Shown here: piece after piece, positions 10,823 through 21,453 of the stretch
Layout: the number at the start of each line of letters is the position of its first letter
Numbering within the stretch: position 1 is the first letter of the stretch
DNA from: Isoetes engelmannii
Taxonomy: Eukaryota > Streptophyta > Lycopodiopsida > Isoetales > Isoetaceae
Assembly (NCBI GenBank): GCA_011763485.2
Contig: JAANSK020042243.1
Span: 1-28,385 of the forward strand
DNA length: 28,385 nt
Direction: 5' to 3'
Notes under the pieces: generated by a model
Seen by the model: only the letters and a program-made list of their open reading frames with translations
What the model was told of the DNA's origin: nothing
Database searches by the model: none
Translations under genes and position numbers: made by a program

Positions 10823-11161
10823 CTAGTATAACATCTCCAGCCATGCCACACTGGTGAGAATGTGCTTAGATTGATGATGCAAAAATTAAGAAAACAACGC
10901 ACTGCTGCTCCTACATTTTTGCCAGAACTTGCATTTTTTTTAGCTCTTCAATGACTTTTTGCTCGAACACTGGAAGCAAAAGATGGAGTGCCAGAATAGA
11001 ATGCCTGTCTCGCCCCTTTCTAACCTGCGGGCACTTTATCCAGCTAAAAGAAATTCCTTAGATCAACACCCAATGTCTGTTGATGCAGAAACGGCAAAAC
11101 CATCTTGCGCCTTGCCTTCTTCTAAGTTCCGCACGCGTCTCCCGCCATGCTCACCCGCCAT
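10823..11161 (-). CDS. Possible tiny multi-exon gene, unidentified
   Basis: An ATG in good context (GGCCATGGCGG) at 11161 opens MAGEHGGRRVRNLEEGKAQD, closed by a TGA at 11065-11063. Downstream on the same strand are a 19-nt microexon (11043-11025), a 55-nt exon (10969-10915) and a last exon (10850-10823). The three later pieces join in phase as LDKVPAVFEQKVIEELKK, then MQVLAKIVAWLEMLY and a stop, an amphipathic, coiled-coil-like peptide. The join from the first exon to the microexon needs a non-ideal donor, so the model is incomplete. An alternative frame through the last exon runs to a TGA at 10654, with an AATAAA further downstream. Function is unknown, and the whole model may be wrong. Confidence 0.22.
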
Positions 11162-11597
11162 GGCCGTTGCTCTACATTGTTGTGAGTTGCTCTGCCACGT
11201 CGAGTTTTGAGGTTTGACGGTGCAGATTGTCTTTGAAAACTACGTGGCACATTAAGGTAAGAATGGATTGCGGCGCATAACAAAAAAAGGAAAAAAAAAG
11301 AATAATTACAAACTGATTTATACCTATATGTTCGTATAAGAATGTCACCTAAAATGACGTTGGTGCAACGTGAAAGAAAGGGTGAAACAAATTCAGGTGC
11401 CACGTGACACATTATTAATAGAATTGGTAATGATGACCACTACTGCAAGGAAGTCGCCCTTTATTTTGAGGGCAACATTCCTTGAAAGTGTATGCCATGT
11501 GGTGCTAAGTAATTGGAGAAAGGGCTGAATTTGTTGGAGAAAATCCTAAGTTCAAACTTTTATCTTCTTGCGGGATCTAATTTGTCCTCTAGGTAGT

Positions 11598-11660
11598 AGG
11601 GTTTTCCCGAAAAGATCAGGTATGGTTCTTCTGATTTGCTGATGTTTTGGGGAAAACCCT
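11598..11660. repeat. Inverted repeat with perfect 11-bp arms
   Basis: AGGGTTTTCCC (11598-11608) and GGGAAAACCCT (11650-11660) are exact complements around a 41-bp loop, and the pairing extends with mismatches. It lies about 110 bp beyond the stop codon of the SERK-like gene, so it may sit in or near its 3' UTR. Confidence 0.75.
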
Positions 11661-11770
11661 AACAAAAGTGATCGGATTTTTGATGTGGCACGTGGAATTT
11701 CTAATTTCTATGAATTCCTTTCATGTTTTGGAGAGGGGGTTATAGAATGGGCCCCCGTTCGGTACAGGCA

Positions 11771-14700
11771 TCATCTGGGACCAGACAAATCAATAGCAAT
11801 TACATTGGAAGAAGTATTGCTCCACATGCTAGACGAGCTGGGAAGAGATTTGACTTCTTCTTCGTCTCCTTGGTATTCCCTCCATAGCTGAGAAACCATC
11901 TCTTGTCTTTCCTGCATTCGCACCACATCCTTCATCTTGGGTCGATCGTCTGCTGAAGCTCTTGTGCACAACAGAGCCATCTGCACCATCTCTTCAATCT
12001 CAACAAGGTTTGCTTCCATTTCCAACAGGGCTGGATCAACAAACTCATTAATCTTTCCAGCAAATAACAACTTCTTCACCTAAAAGGAGATCAGGACGGA
12101 AGGTTAGTTTTGTCTTCACACATATTAAGTCTATGAAAAGGGTTTGATCGTAAAGATTATGATTTACAGAGGCATTGTGTTCATACCCATTGTAAAAGCA
12201 TGATGTCTTCATCGTCAGCAAGACGTGCAAGGTCATATGCCCTTTGCCCGCTCACTAGCTCCAAGAGCGTAATCCCATATCCAAATACATCTGATTTTTC
12301 GGATGTTTTGCCTGTGGATAAATACTCTGGCGCAATGTGGCCAAGCGTGCCCCTTACTGCACTTATGACATGAGTTTTTTTAAGATCAATTACCTTTGCC
12401 AATCCAAAATCCCCCACTAAAGGTTCAAACGTATCATCCAGCAAAATGTTGGCGGCCTTTACATCACGGTGTATTATCTTCGGGTCACAATGTTCATGAA
12501 GATAAGCAAGACCTCGTGCTGCACCTAAAGCTATACGTTTCCGAATCTCCCAAGTAAGTGCTTTTCTTTCGCGATGTTCTACAGTAGCAAAGATGCATGT
12601 TTAATATCCTTATTTTTATGTTGGAGTTGTTGGAGCAAGAAATTAGTACTAACCACGAAGTTGTGAGGAGACACTTCCATTTGCCATGTAAGGATAAACA
12701 AGAAGTCTCTCTGTGACAGACATGCAGAAGCCTGTTAGACGAAGTAAGTTACGATGCACTGCCAAGCTTATGATTTCCAGCTCCATTTGAAACTGCAATT
12801 CTGAACTTTCAGTGACTTCTTCTTTGAGGCGCTTCACAGCAACTATGGATCCATCAGGCAGTTGTCCCTTGTAGACCTTACCAAACCCACCGCGGCCGAT
12901 AATATTCTCATTATCAAAATTACCAGTTGCTAGTTGTAGCTCCCGTAATGTAAATCGTCTAAGCTGTCCTAAATTTACTTTTGGATCTTCTTCGTCATCT
13001 GCATAAATAAATTCAACTTGCATAAATCAATTTATGTAGTTATCAGCAGGTTGCTAATAAGATATTGGTGGGGTATCTGCTTCAGTTGCATTGGTAGATT
13101 CAAAATCTATTACTGCACATATTAGTACAGTTGTACAGTGTTAGGCTAATTGGATTGGAAGTTAGCAGGAGTTGATTTCCGTGACTCATTGGAAAGGAAG
13201 CACTACTTCATTTCTACCTGGTAGGAAAGATTCTGTTTCCTTCTCTACAACCAGTAATGACAATAACAATGTATGATCACACTTACATGCGACATCAAAA
13301 TAATCTTCTGGATCATACTTACATGCGACATCAAAATAATCTTCTGGACTCTTGCGCCGCCATAAGTAATACGCAACAGCTCCACCAGTAACTACAAGAA
13401 CTGCACTCACGACGACAGCTGCGATAATGGCTTTAATTGGCAATGACGAAGACACATCTTCACCTGAAGTAGTTAAATCAAAAACAAAAAATTCAACAGC
13501 TGCCCAAGGGCACAACATGAGAAATGAAAAATAAGGCATACTATTCTGAGTCGGAGGAGTTGGAGAACTTAAAGGTGGTTGTCCAGGGCATTGCACTCCT
13601 ATTGCTTCCCCACAAAGTCCATTATTATTCGAAAAACTGCAAGGATAGCATGCCATTTTAATTTAGTGACCTTGGTTAAAAGCACGCGTACGATATGCCA
13701 CCTGTTAAAGTATCTGTACCATATGTCAATGGTTTGCATTAAGAGGTGGCGCAGACTTTACCTTAAGGGAGTAAATCTTGAAAATGAGCCATTTGATGGA
13801 ACAGATCCAGATAAATTGTTGTTTGATAGGTCACTGCTTTCCACATGCATATTATTATAAGGCATCATCATTTGAAGTAAGTTAAGAATTGAGATAAACA
13901 TTTTGCGCACTCACAGGACTTGAAGGTTGCTAATCTTTGTCAGAGAAATGGGAATCTCTCCATGAAGGCTGTTATTGTTCAAGCGGCTGCACAATTGACA
14001 ATAGTGTTACCATTTTGAAACAAAAAGGTTGGCAATTATGAAAAAGTGGAAAGACAAGCACATACAGGTATCTAAGCTTTCCTAGTCTTCCCAGACTGTC
14101 AGGTATTGTAGATGTCAATGAGTTTTGATAGAGATCAAGGCTTATTAGGCCACTAAGATTCCCGAGCTCGTCTGGGACATTCCCAGTAATGTTATTATTG
14201 TACAGTTCTCTGTCATTTAGAAATGTAAAACTTAGTACACTGAGAATATGATAAGCAATAAACAGTTAAAGGTGCAGGCTTTTATTGAGAGTTCTTTTAG
14301 AAATAAGAAGAAACATGAAGATGCCATGGAATCAATATTCTATGTTCAAGATCCTAAGCGAATGAGGTTCAACATTTCAAATTGATCGTTCCGAGAACCA
14401 CTCTTCTCAGGTTATGTGGGTTGGAAATTGTTCTGTCTTTTAGTATTATAATCTGGTTTACTTCCCAGAGCCTGTGGGCAATACATGGATCATGCTTAAC
14501 TAATACCTGCTAGATTAAATGCCATCATATAAAAGTCTTAAGAGGCAACTTACAAGTATTCTAAATGACTAAGTTTGCCAAGTGATGACACCAAACTTCC
14601 AGATAGTTGTTGGCTCCCGAGTTCACTGCATAAAAGCACCAAGCATTACTGTCAAGGCTCTACTGTGTGTAATAATTCTGCTATAGCTGGAGCTTACATG

Positions 14701-15548
14701 CGAATAACATAATAATCATTGCTGCAGACTATATGGTCCCAAGTACAAGGGTTTTGCAAACTGCTACTCCAACTAGACGTTGCACTTGTTGGATCATGAA
14801 GTGTCTGTTTAAATTCAAGAAGGATGTCGCCTGCAATGAAATCACACATTAAACCCTGTGGCATAGTAGCAATTCGGGTATCATCTATCTGATTGTGCAT
14901 AAAATTTCAAAAAGGCTTGTGCTGTTCCTGGCCCAGACTTGAGGCAGGAATCTATTCCCTCGATTGGGGCTCTCATTTCGTCTTTAGGAGAAGCCTGCTT
15001 AGAGAATAAGAAGTCTGCTCAGCACACTTTGGCTGTCATGTGTTCAATTATCTTTAGATTGCCTAATTTCCTACTACAGCTGTTACAGCATTCAGAATGT
15101 AAAGACTGTGTCCTGTTCCTTATGGCATGGAAATTCTTGTGCTTCTGCTCAAGAGGATCTCTCTCCAATAACATACGGTGAAGAATGCACTTTTCTTCAA
15201 TTCTGATGAGTCTGGGAGGAGCTTTCTCCAGTAAGTGTGATGACACTTCCTAAGAAACTTTTGGGCCATACACCTACCTACAAGCCTATGGCTAAAGATT
15301 CTAATGAGATTACACGGTTTTTATAATTGCCGAGCGAGCTATTATGCCTATTCCTATTTCTTGTGTAACAGTGATCCTGTTCACGGAAACAGAGAATTGC
15401 TGTTTAGGATGTACAAAATCCTCATTCAGTTTATTTGCTTTACCGTACTAGAGAATGCTGGGAGGTAAAGGAAAAAACCTTCATCATTGGCAAAGCAGCC
15501 ATGAAATATCATCGGAAGCAGAAGCAGGGCGAAAGCCCAACTCGCCAT
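11771..15548 (-). CDS. SERK: SERK-like leucine-rich-repeat receptor kinase, 11 exons, complete
   Basis: The exons are 15548-15479, 14830-14698, 14625-14554, 14209-14066, 13986-13915, 13833-13762, 13636-13542, 13463-13323, 12998-12654, 12578-12187 and 12079-11771. All junctions are GT-AG and in phase, giving 614 residues, the usual SERK length. The 133/72/144/72/72-nt ectodomain exons follow the SERK plan. Domains in order: signal peptide (1 to about 20, ending FHGCFA); LRR cap with PCTWDHIVC; about five LRRs; a short proline-rich hinge with [12 protein letters not shown]; a transmembrane helix (about 231-253); and the kinase (about 295-580). The kinase has GRGGFG (301-306), Lys322, HRD Asp420, DFG Asp438, the [13 protein letters not shown] loop and the SERK C-terminal end SGPR. 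It should be an active RD kinase at the plasma membrane, a co-receptor for ligand-binding LRR kinases in hormone, development or immune signalling. The ectodomain lacks a leucine zipper. The donor of exon 8 is duplicated 36 nt downstream. Exon 1 has a plain GTTTTT donor and is separated from exon 2 by a 648-nt intron. Confidence 0.96.
13275..13346 (-). repeat. 36-bp tandem duplication copying a 5' splice site
   Basis: Two adjacent 36-bp units (13275-13310 and 13311-13346) match at 35 of 36 positions. Each carries the end of the transmembrane exon of the SERK-like gene (coding PEDYFDVA) and the same donor, GCAT|GTAAGT. The exon can therefore end at 13323 (proximal site) or 13287 (distal site). 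Use of the distal site inserts 12 residues in frame, repeating PEDYFDVA just inside the membrane. Confidence 0.9.
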
Positions 15549-16639
15549 AACTGTTGGCTACAAATTCTGTCAGATCTTCTGAAGTATGTCATTGCATCTA
15601 AGGAAATGATCCGTTGTTAAAGCGCAACTTTTTGTGGGTTGGCAGAAGGGAGGAATCATTCATAATAGTGGTGCTCCGTTTTGGATTGAGAAAAAGAGAG
15701 CAGGTTAGAACAGGTTCTTACTATGTGAATTAGATTAATGAGAAGCGTGTTTGAAAAATGGAAGCAAAGAAGGAATTTGATGGGTCCATAAATATTAAGT
15801 GGTTAAAGAAAGTCCGGTGCTCATCCACGCGTACGCTCAAGTCGCCCCTCTGTTTGACAACGCCCTGCAACTTGACTGCAGCCGCCAGCAAAATGTGTTA
15901 CTAAATTATAGCCGTCCAAATTATTGCATACAATATTGCTACCGCCCATGCAAGCCTTTTGGGTATTTGTTGCGGCAGACAGGACATTGTCACCTTGTCG
16001 GAAACTATCTCTTCTTTTTGGCTGGCCCTCTCGGATAAACACGTGCTTCCATCCAACTTTTTCACAAGAGCATGCTTTCTTACACCTTTTACAACCTTTA
16101 TTGTACTTCATTCTCCATCTCCATTGCTCGTCCATATACAAGGGTACTTCAAGTACCTATGATTCCATTGAGACTACTTTGAGGCATGGTATAGTTATAA
16201 ACGGGCGAAGGTGATTCCGCGGCGGAGCATTCCTTCTCGTGGAATCACAAAATTAGCGTAGTAACTGCGCAGTCACGCTGACTGCGTCTATCCCAACCAT
16301 TTTTTTGCTCATATTTTTGAGCAGGGAAATCCCGTCCGATCCAGCTCCAAATCAGTTCGAGCGACTTCCATGTTGGTCGGTTGAAAGGGATTGGGCTTGC
16401 TGATCCTTGCAAACCAAAAACCTCCTTAAGCGCCTTCTTATTCGATAAGTTCTAAGATCACAAAAATTTGCCCTCAAAATGCTAACATAGTACAGTTTTA
16501 AAATAACATGAAACTCTCCTGCTAAAAATTTCAGTTTTTCTGCTTACTTTCAGTAGGAATGGAGTGCGGGTATTTAGCTTGTAGGCTGGGCTAGATCCAG
16601 CAGGAAGTGTGCCGATTGTGCTTTAAAAGTTTCTCGAAC
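15549..16639. other. Upstream flank of the SERK-like gene
   Basis: This should hold the SERK 5' UTR and promoter. The minus strand is pyrimidine-rich near 15670-15720. I see no TATA box I would defend; ATATTTATGG near 15790 is the nearest match. A hairpin lies at 16211-16248 and a perfect 10-bp palindrome, ACTGCGCAGT, near 16265. No other gene is supported. Confidence 0.4.
16211..16248. repeat. Hairpin with 11-bp arms
   Basis: GTGATTCCGCG (16211-16221) and CGTGGAATCAC (16238-16248) pair at 10 of 11 positions around a 16-nt loop, in a GC-richer patch about 660 bp upstream of the SERK-like start codon. Confidence 0.75.
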
Positions 16640-17450
16640 CAAGGTAGTAGGACTTACCTTGCAGTGTAATTATGCCTTGTGCTTCCTGAACTTTCAAATA
16701 TAAAGATCTCCCAATTCCCATGTTACCACCAACAGGAGTACCTTCTTTATTTGTTACACCTTATTTGTTACACATGTGCCAACATTAAATATCGTGTTAA
16801 CTGAATCCTCAGATACAACCCTTGTAATGGTGTTTACATTGTCATTTATGCCACCTTCTGAATTAACAAGACCCCAGAGGTCTTCAACCTCCAAAATATG
16901 CTTTATAGCATCTTTCCACACTTGGAATCCGGGTCCTCCCTTGTAAACATGCTAGACACTGTAGAAATGCTCTGATACAAAATGTTGAAATTAAGGTGTA
17001 AAGCATTGATATCACCTTCTACAATCCACTACAAGTCTATTTTTAGTGTTTCATTTGGCATCATCGCAAGGTGCCTTTTCCTATATCATCTTCTTCAACC
17101 CTCTTTTTCTAGCGGGCTTCTTCTTGGGCCTATTCTTCTTGGCCTGAAAGAAGTATAACGGATGATGTCATTTGCCAATTTTAACCAAATTCTCACTAAT
17201 TTTGCTGCTATATGCCTGGAGCTTTACTTAGAACATCAGCCGCTTTGATTTTCTACTGCCTCTTATTTTCAATTCCCTCATACCTACACTTAATAGTTTT
17301 AAATCCTCATCCTTGCTTCCCCATTCTAGTGGCCTCAATCTCCAATGCCTTTTTTAATATTATTGTATGCAATATTACCAATGGCCTTCTCTCAAACAGA
17401 GAATGTCGAACCAGAGATGGTCGCACGGACGTTTGACATTGAGAAATCTG
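16640..17450 (-). pseudogene. Degenerate coding remnants, probably retroelement gag-like
   Basis: The minus strand carries several disconnected protein-like stretches. One near 16860-16930 reads WKDAIKHILEVEDLWGLV, which recalls the N-terminal gag region of copia-type elements. Others include a lysine/arginine-rich piece near 17110-17150 and a piece near 17220-17370. The whole is broken many times, and no terminal repeats are visible. It is listed as a fossil of uncertain family; it could also be an old host-gene copy. Confidence 0.3.
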
Positions 17451-17656
17451 CAACAAAACTCCATAGAAATCAATTGTCATATTTAACGGGCAATCCGATG
17501 TTTAGCTATATCATATTGGCTCATCTTTAGATTGGAAACACTTTAGAGAAATGATTTGTTATATTTTCTAGCAGTTAATCCTGAAAAGTAATACATTTGT
17601 TGCTCTCTTTGTTTGGGTCTCAAAGGCCAATTGATCTCCGTGGATGATAAAAATAC

Positions 17657-17778
17657 ATCCTATCCTATCCTATCCTATCCTATCCTAATCCTATCCTATC
17701 CTAATCCTATCCTATCCTATCATATCCTATCCTATCCTAGTCTATTCGATTATATTCTAGTCTATTCTATTCTATTCT
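17657..17778. repeat. TATCC/TATTC pentanucleotide microsatellite
   Basis: About 120 bp of tandem 5-mers: a long run of CCTAT units interrupted by CCTAAT, then a more degenerate stretch shifting to CTATT units. It is not the plant telomere repeat (CCCTAAA). Confidence 0.9.
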
Positions 17779-17781
17779 CAC

Positions 17782-18830
17782 TGCTAAATGGGTAGCAATT
17801 GCTAAAGTACAAGTTATCAGCGAGCCTATTACTACTAAAACTTTTTCGTTGAAAACCCTTGAGGTGAAGGTTTTTCATCTTGGATAGTAATGGCCTTGTT
17901 GTGCTCTTCTATTCTTGTACTGGGTCCCATAAAAGTCAATTCAATCGAATCAATTTAAATCAATTTTGACAAGCTATGTGTTAATGTTAATGTCATATAA
18001 CCCATGTGCATATTGGTTCTTAATGTCTTGTTCGACTAATATTCAAGGCCATTAACTCACGATAGTTTCGTAATAAACAACAAAGTCAATAGTTATGATA
18101 TATAAAACATTAATATTCATGGTTATGATGAAGCATCTTATTGATAATGGAAAAGCAATAGTGGAATCATGTAGTTAGTGATCATTGTTTACAACTAGTG
18201 TCTAATCAAGCTTTGATTGTCTATACAAGAAGGTCCAGTCAAAAAGATAAAAGAGTATCATAAACTGAAGGAATTACCTCCCCAACACGTGAACAATATG
18301 AAACTCACAAGGAACTCATGATGTCACTTTGATCTTATTCTAATGGATATACATATATCATGTATTTTATTTGTGAAAGTTATTTTGATCATATTCTAAT
18401 AAGTACATATATTTATGTTTTATTCGTAAAGTAAAGGTCTGGATATCACTTACATTATTCCAAATTGATGTGATTAGAATAACAATAAATAATATGAAAC
18501 ATAAAATATATTTCAAGGAGTTCATGGCATCTAAAGAAGAGAAGAAAAGATGAAGTAATTCCCATATGATACGAGATACACTAAATATTGTCTCAAAATC
18601 TCATCAAAACTGAAATAATCATGATATGATATGATGAATGGAGTGACGCCCTTCAATAAAAAACTGAAATGATTATATTACTTGGTGATGGGAGAGTTTT
18701 GAGTATTTTGAGAATAAAACACTTTACAACAATTATATAGTTTTTAAAGTGACATAGTCATAATATTTTTATTAAATAATTTAGGTATATTGAGTCGAAT
18801 TGAATTTTACCGTCCACGGTCAATCGACTT
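17782..18830. other. AT-rich intergenic stretch with imperfect duplications
   Basis: No coding sequence is supported. Two adjacent diverged copies of about 52 bp (about 18326-18377 and 18380-18430) share TTTTGATC, ATATTCTAAT and GTATTTTAT-like blocks. The region is strongly A/T-rich. Confidence 0.45.
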
Positions 18831-18895
18831 ATGGGACTTAGAACAAGAGCGCATCAGGCGTATTATTGCCCGGATTTAAAAACCCCCGTCCCGAA

Positions 18896-18915
18896 GGGTT
18901 TTCGAGGGAAAACCC
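18896..18915. repeat. Perfect 8-bp-stem hairpin
   Basis: GGGTTTTC (18896-18903), a 4-nt loop and GAAAACCC (18908-18915). It shares the GGGTTTTC/GAAAACCC core with the inverted repeat at 11598-11660. The next 400 bp contain only short, unsupported open frames. Confidence 0.7.
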
Positions 18916-19390
18916 ATGGCAGCAATAAGACTGCTGACGAGCTGCTCTCATTCATGTTACTCGAGACTGCTTGGAAGTCTCTTGTGTCCACTAGCATGTT
19001 TGCTGCCTCTTCCAACATGGAGGGATGCAACGGACGGGACCATTCATCTTCCCTTTACCATGGATTATGTCCATCATGCCCGGCACGGATGTAAATTCGA
19101 GCACAACTAGTATCATCATTTCGTGGATTGATTGGCATCACTGTTCGAAGACGAAATCCACATCTTCTTTTGAAGCTCCGTCTTGTTTGCCTTGCACCCT
19201 ACAAATATACATGATGAAGTATATACACATGTTAAGTGGTTGTCCGGGGAAATATTTGAGCTTTCATATCCATTACCTCCTGAATGTATGATCCTAATGA
19301 TCGCACTGAAGTTGTGCTCAGTATCATGTGTAGCGGCTCGTCGGGCATGACCAATTGAGCGTAGCGTGTTCGGATTTGATTTTGCGTCGG

Positions 19391-20090
19391 TCAGCTCTGG
19401 AACGTGAGACATGCATCCTTAACCGCTTCCACCTTGCAGCATAGATAAAGCCTATTCTGGCGTAGTTCCACAATCCATTCGTCTGACTCAATTCTGAGAC
19501 GGTAGGAACCTGTGCGATTACGCGTTTTCATGGGCAGATGTGAACGCAAGTAGAGTTGTGTGCCTCGTTCCAGCGTGGGATTTATGTGGTGCTTATAATG
19601 TGTTGTTTTGACCTGCTCTAGGACCCTGGGATCCCAAAGTTTGCTGAGGAAACTTTGTTTCTACATGTATGCACCTATGATTCTGTACATTCCATCTATT
19701 TAACCAATGAGCACTCTTGTCCATCTAATAGCTCTGAGGAATTGCGGTTCCATTGCCACGGTGCAAGCCAGGTTCGGGAGACGAGCATCGTCCATATTGA
19801 CCACTTTCTGGAAATCGATGATGTGTTTATCAAGGGCTATTCTCTGAAGAGGTAAGAAACATATGTCCTACAATAGAATTTGATATGGGACCGTGGATTT
19901 CACTTTGAGTGCCCATGCTAAAAAGGCTTTATGCACCTGCTTTAAGTCATTCCAAGTAGCAAGGGACACCACCGAGCTCCAAGCTTCGACATCGTATAGA
20001 AGAATGGGTTCTACCAATACCCTGAACAGATGTGACTGATGGCCCAATAATAGAGTTTTGCTCTGTGGTTGATTGCATTTACGTAAATTG
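19391..20090 (-). mobile_element. LINE fragment: C-terminal end of the reverse-transcriptase ORF
   Basis: One minus-strand frame reads LFRVLVEPILLYDVEAW, then a region like KVKSTVPYQILL and LPLQRIALDKHIIDFQKV, and further on RTGSYRLRIESDEWIVELR and a cysteine pair (LCC) before a TGA at 19391. These match the conserved tail of LINE polymerases: the PILLYG.E.W block, the PL..R...Y block, and the RTG.H.L.IE.G...R.C..C zinc-finger tail. Three in-frame stops (about 19869, 19701 and 19662) and the degraded cysteine pattern show it is dead. The reverse-transcriptase core itself is absent, and a SINE-like copy sits immediately upstream (20161 onwards). Confidence 0.7.
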
Positions 20091-20160
20091 ATGAAATGTG
20101 CGAAGTACCATGTAATATTTCAAAAACTTTAATCTTGTGATGCAAGAATACAATAGCATG

Positions 20161-20400
20161 TACTCAAGTTCAAATCATGAGGAGCAGCTTATGTAGTAGT
20201 TTAGACCATTTTTATTGATGTCGCAATTTTTGACCATTGTGTATTCAATCATATTTTTGACGTATTTTTGTACTGTTGATATTCCAATTTGGGGTTTTCA
20301 TCGTGGTGGCTAGGATTTAGCCTCAAATGGCATTTTTTGAGTTGATTCTGGCCCAAAGGGCCAAGATTTAAGGACAAGGCAGGATTTAGCAAGCAAGTTT
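20161..20400 (+). mobile_element. SINE-like copy 1 (5'-truncated)
   Basis: It starts TACTCAAGTTCAAATCATGA, containing a B-box-like GTTCAAATC. A body shared with copy 2 follows: GACCATTTTTATTGATG, TCATATTTTTGACGTATTTT, GGTGGCTAGGATTTAGCCTC and GGATTTAGCAAGCAAG. No A-box is visible upstream, so the head is missing or destroyed. Confidence 0.55.
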
Positions 20401-20423
20401 CTATGGGAATGGGGAGGCATCTA

Positions 20424-20735
20424 GATGCTTTCGCCCAGTTGGTTCAAGCACGATAGTTAAAGTGCCATATTAATTTCTTTCTGTCAATCCTCAATGGTGA
20501 TACTCAAGTTCAAATCTTGAGGAGCAGAGTTTAGACCATTTTTATTGATGTGGAAATTATTGACCATTATGTATTCAATCATATTTTTGACGTATTTTTG
20601 TATGATTGATATTTCAATTTTAAGGTTTACATCGTGGTGGCTAGGATTTAGCCTCAGATGGCATATTTTGAGTTGGTCCTAGCCCAAAAGGCCAAGATTT
20701 AGGGATAAAGCAGGATTTAGCAAGCAAGCCCAACC
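20424..20735 (+). mobile_element. SINE-like copy 2 with tRNA-like head
   Basis: An A-box/D-arm-like GCCCAGTTGGTTCAAGCAC (about 20433-20451) and a B-box AGTTCAAATCT (20507-20517) within CTCAAG/CTTGAG arms precede a body about 230 bp long that aligns with copy 1 at a 340-bp offset. The A-to-B spacing is longer than in a tRNA, so an insertion or a composite head is likely. There is no clear 3' poly(A) or target-site duplication. Confidence 0.55.
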
Positions 20736-21112
20736 GCGATAATTTTATTATGTTTCAACATTTCTAAAGTGAAAGTTAAGTTGCCATTGAAATGGACTTG
20801 CGTAGACGTATGAATAGCAATCTCAAACACATCTACCACAGGTGATGGTGGAGACGGGGCGTATGATTCTTTTGTGCTTAGTATCTGATGCTCTTGCGTT
20901 GCACATGGCAGCTCGCCGTATACTCCCTAGGACCTTCCCGCTCCAACGGTGTAGGGCTACACCATCGAACGAGCCTCATTTGACTCGTACTTGGGATGCC
21001 AGCTAGACGAGTAAGGGACGCGAAGGAGTCATCTCATCCCTTGCTCCAGGGGCACTTATAAATAGCAGAATCAATACACTATCAACACTAACATATAATA
21101 GAATATGCCACC

Positions 21113-21250
21113 GCGTGAGGTGGCACACATCCATCCATCACTAACATATAATCTCGTCCATCCAATATAGGGTTGATACAACACTTACGCTATAATCCTA
21201 TAATATAAGATAACATGCAATCGCCTGAGGTGGCACACATCCATCCATCA
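21113..21250. repeat. Direct repeats spaced by 110 bp
   Basis: A 28-bp block containing GAGGTGGCACACATCCATCC occurs at 21113-21140 and 21223-21250. A 12-bp block CTAACATATAAT also recurs (about 21089 and 21141). Confidence 0.8.
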
Positions 21251-21453
21251 TCACATCATCGAACAACAACATGATAATTGATACATGGCAAGGCTCCTAC
21301 CTAGGCTTAGACTCAATAGGGTGTACAAATGACAGCTAGATCCTCCAGATACTAGCAGACAAAGTCATGGCAATGGCGTTGGCTAGCATAGAAGGATGGA
21401 AAGGGTTGACAACTTTAACCCCTTGAGTTTTGTTTGTATGAGCATAACAAAGG

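Noticed and set aside
15019-15246. Open frames on both strands inside SERK intron 1
   Set aside because: They lie within the 648-nt intron, have no recognised domain, and are not needed to complete the kinase.
16658-16740. A donor (CTGCAAG|GTAAGT) on the minus strand that would join SERK exon 2 in phase as an alternative first exon
   Set aside because: The sequence before it reads as decayed gag-like protein, not a signal peptide. The exon at 15548-15479 gives a proper ATG, signal peptide and NDEG junction.
17657-17778. An interstitial telomere array
   Set aside because: The unit is CCTAT, not CCCTAAA, despite scattered CCTAA strings.
21113-21250. A CRISPR-like array of spaced repeats
   Set aside because: There are only two copies, in a plant nuclear context, with no cas genes.
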